Assembly: GCA_016284235.1 (NCBI GenBank)
Contig: JAEEOK010000088.1
Coordinates: forward strand, 1 to 36,306
From: Succinivibrionaceae bacterium
GTDB taxonomy: Bacteria; Pseudomonadota; Gammaproteobacteria; Enterobacterales; Succinivibrionaceae
DNA: 36,306 bases
Direction of reading: 5' to 3'
The position numbers were made by a program, and so were the translations under genes. How positions within the stretch are numbered: the stretch's first letter is position 1; each line of letters begins with the position of its first letter. Of the stretch, positions 36,128 through 36,306 are shown piece after piece. The notes beneath the pieces were generated by a model, which was not told the origin of the DNA, did not search any database, and saw nothing but the letters and a program-made list of their open reading frames with translations.

Positions 36128-36306
36128 CTATGCCTTTTTGAATTGGGAGCGGTAGAGGGTTTCATAAGCTCCCTGCTTCCTTATCAGTTCGTCGTGACTT
36201 CCCTTTTCAACGATTTCACCGTCGTTTACGACCATAATGGTATCAGAGTCTATGATGGTGCTGAGGCGGTGTGCAATTACAAGAACGGTCTTGTTTTTCA
36301 TGAGAT
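36128..36306 (-). CDS. C-terminal end of an ABC exporter, MsbA-like (partial)
   Basis: The minus strand enters from the right edge and encodes the last 59 residues of an ABC ATPase: [17 protein letters not shown] contains the H-loop histidine, followed by the D-loop-distal [18 protein letters not shown] and a short helix. The pattern fits half-size exporters; next to LPS glycosyltransferases the lipid A flippase MsbA is likely. The core catalytic motifs lie outside the window, so the call rests on context. It is 104 bases upstream of the GT9 gene. Confidence 0.75.
   Translation of the reverse strand, partial: LMKNKTVLVIAHRLSTIIDSDTIMVVNDGEIVEKGSHDELIRKQGAYETLYRSQFKKA

Noticed and set aside
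36147..36160. GAGCGGTAG resembling an ops element for RfaH
   Set aside because: It is on the plus strand inside the ABC transporter gene, opposite to the LPS genes, and lacks the full motif.

Overview
The window looks like a chromosomal stretch of a Gram-negative gammaproteobacterium. The gene set (dksA-gluQ, mrcB, mutS/pncC-recA-recX-alaS-csrA with Ser and Arg tRNAs, prfA-prmC-kdsA, LPS-core glycosyltransferases) and their order resemble Vibrio, Aeromonas and enteric genomes. An anaerobic Aeromonadales lineage such as Succinivibrionaceae is my best guess, but that is inference. Housekeeping genes sit near 45-50% GC by eye. The LPS genes at the right end are much more AT-rich.

Layout. 1-600: the end of an unknown gene, then a gene-poor gap holding a short repeat element. 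603-3783 (minus strand): gluQ, dksA, queC and a secreted protein. 4012-8945: PBP1b (mrcB, plus), AnmK (minus), TyrRS (plus). 8946-9709: gene-free, with two hairpin terminators and a second copy of the repeat. 9710-17517 (plus): a receiver-TPR regulator, tRNA-Arg(CCU), a peptide-deformylase-like gene, purD, a Cof-type HAD phosphatase, a YddA/SbmA-type ABC exporter and a Sel1-repeat protein. 17481-25749: mutS (minus), divergent from pncC-recA-recX-alaS (plus). 26081-26669 (minus): csrA followed by tRNA-Ser(GCU) and two identical tRNA-Arg(ACG). 27095-32369 (plus): ilvI-ilvH, prfA-prmC, kdsA. 32583-36306 (minus): two GT8 glycosyltransferases, a GT9 heptosyltransferase-like protein, and the tail of an MsbA-like ABC transporter.

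How the genes work together. Cell-envelope functions recur: PBP1b builds peptidoglycan, AnmK recycles anhydro-MurNAc, KdsA makes Kdo-8-P, and the right-end cluster decorates and exports LPS. DNA repair and recombination genes (mutS, recA, recX) cluster. Translation genes are spread throughout: alaS, tyrS, prfA with its methylase prmC, gluQ, queC and four tRNAs. Global regulators DksA and CsrA are both present.

The most unusual signal is a small family of non-coding repeats whose ends read GGCTCTTT or close to it. Copies fill parts of three large gene-free gaps (336-523, about 2480-2562, about 9255-9425), and an end-like motif lies at 11399-11421. They look like decayed MITEs, possibly of ISL3 type. 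Other points of note are a hairpin between the Shine-Dalgarno sequence and start codon of alaS, a minus-strand terminator with no gene feeding it, an IlvI with Ser in place of the first Gly of the ThDP motif, a Firmicute-looking deformylase beside a tRNA gene, and csrA with its tRNAs inverted relative to alaS.
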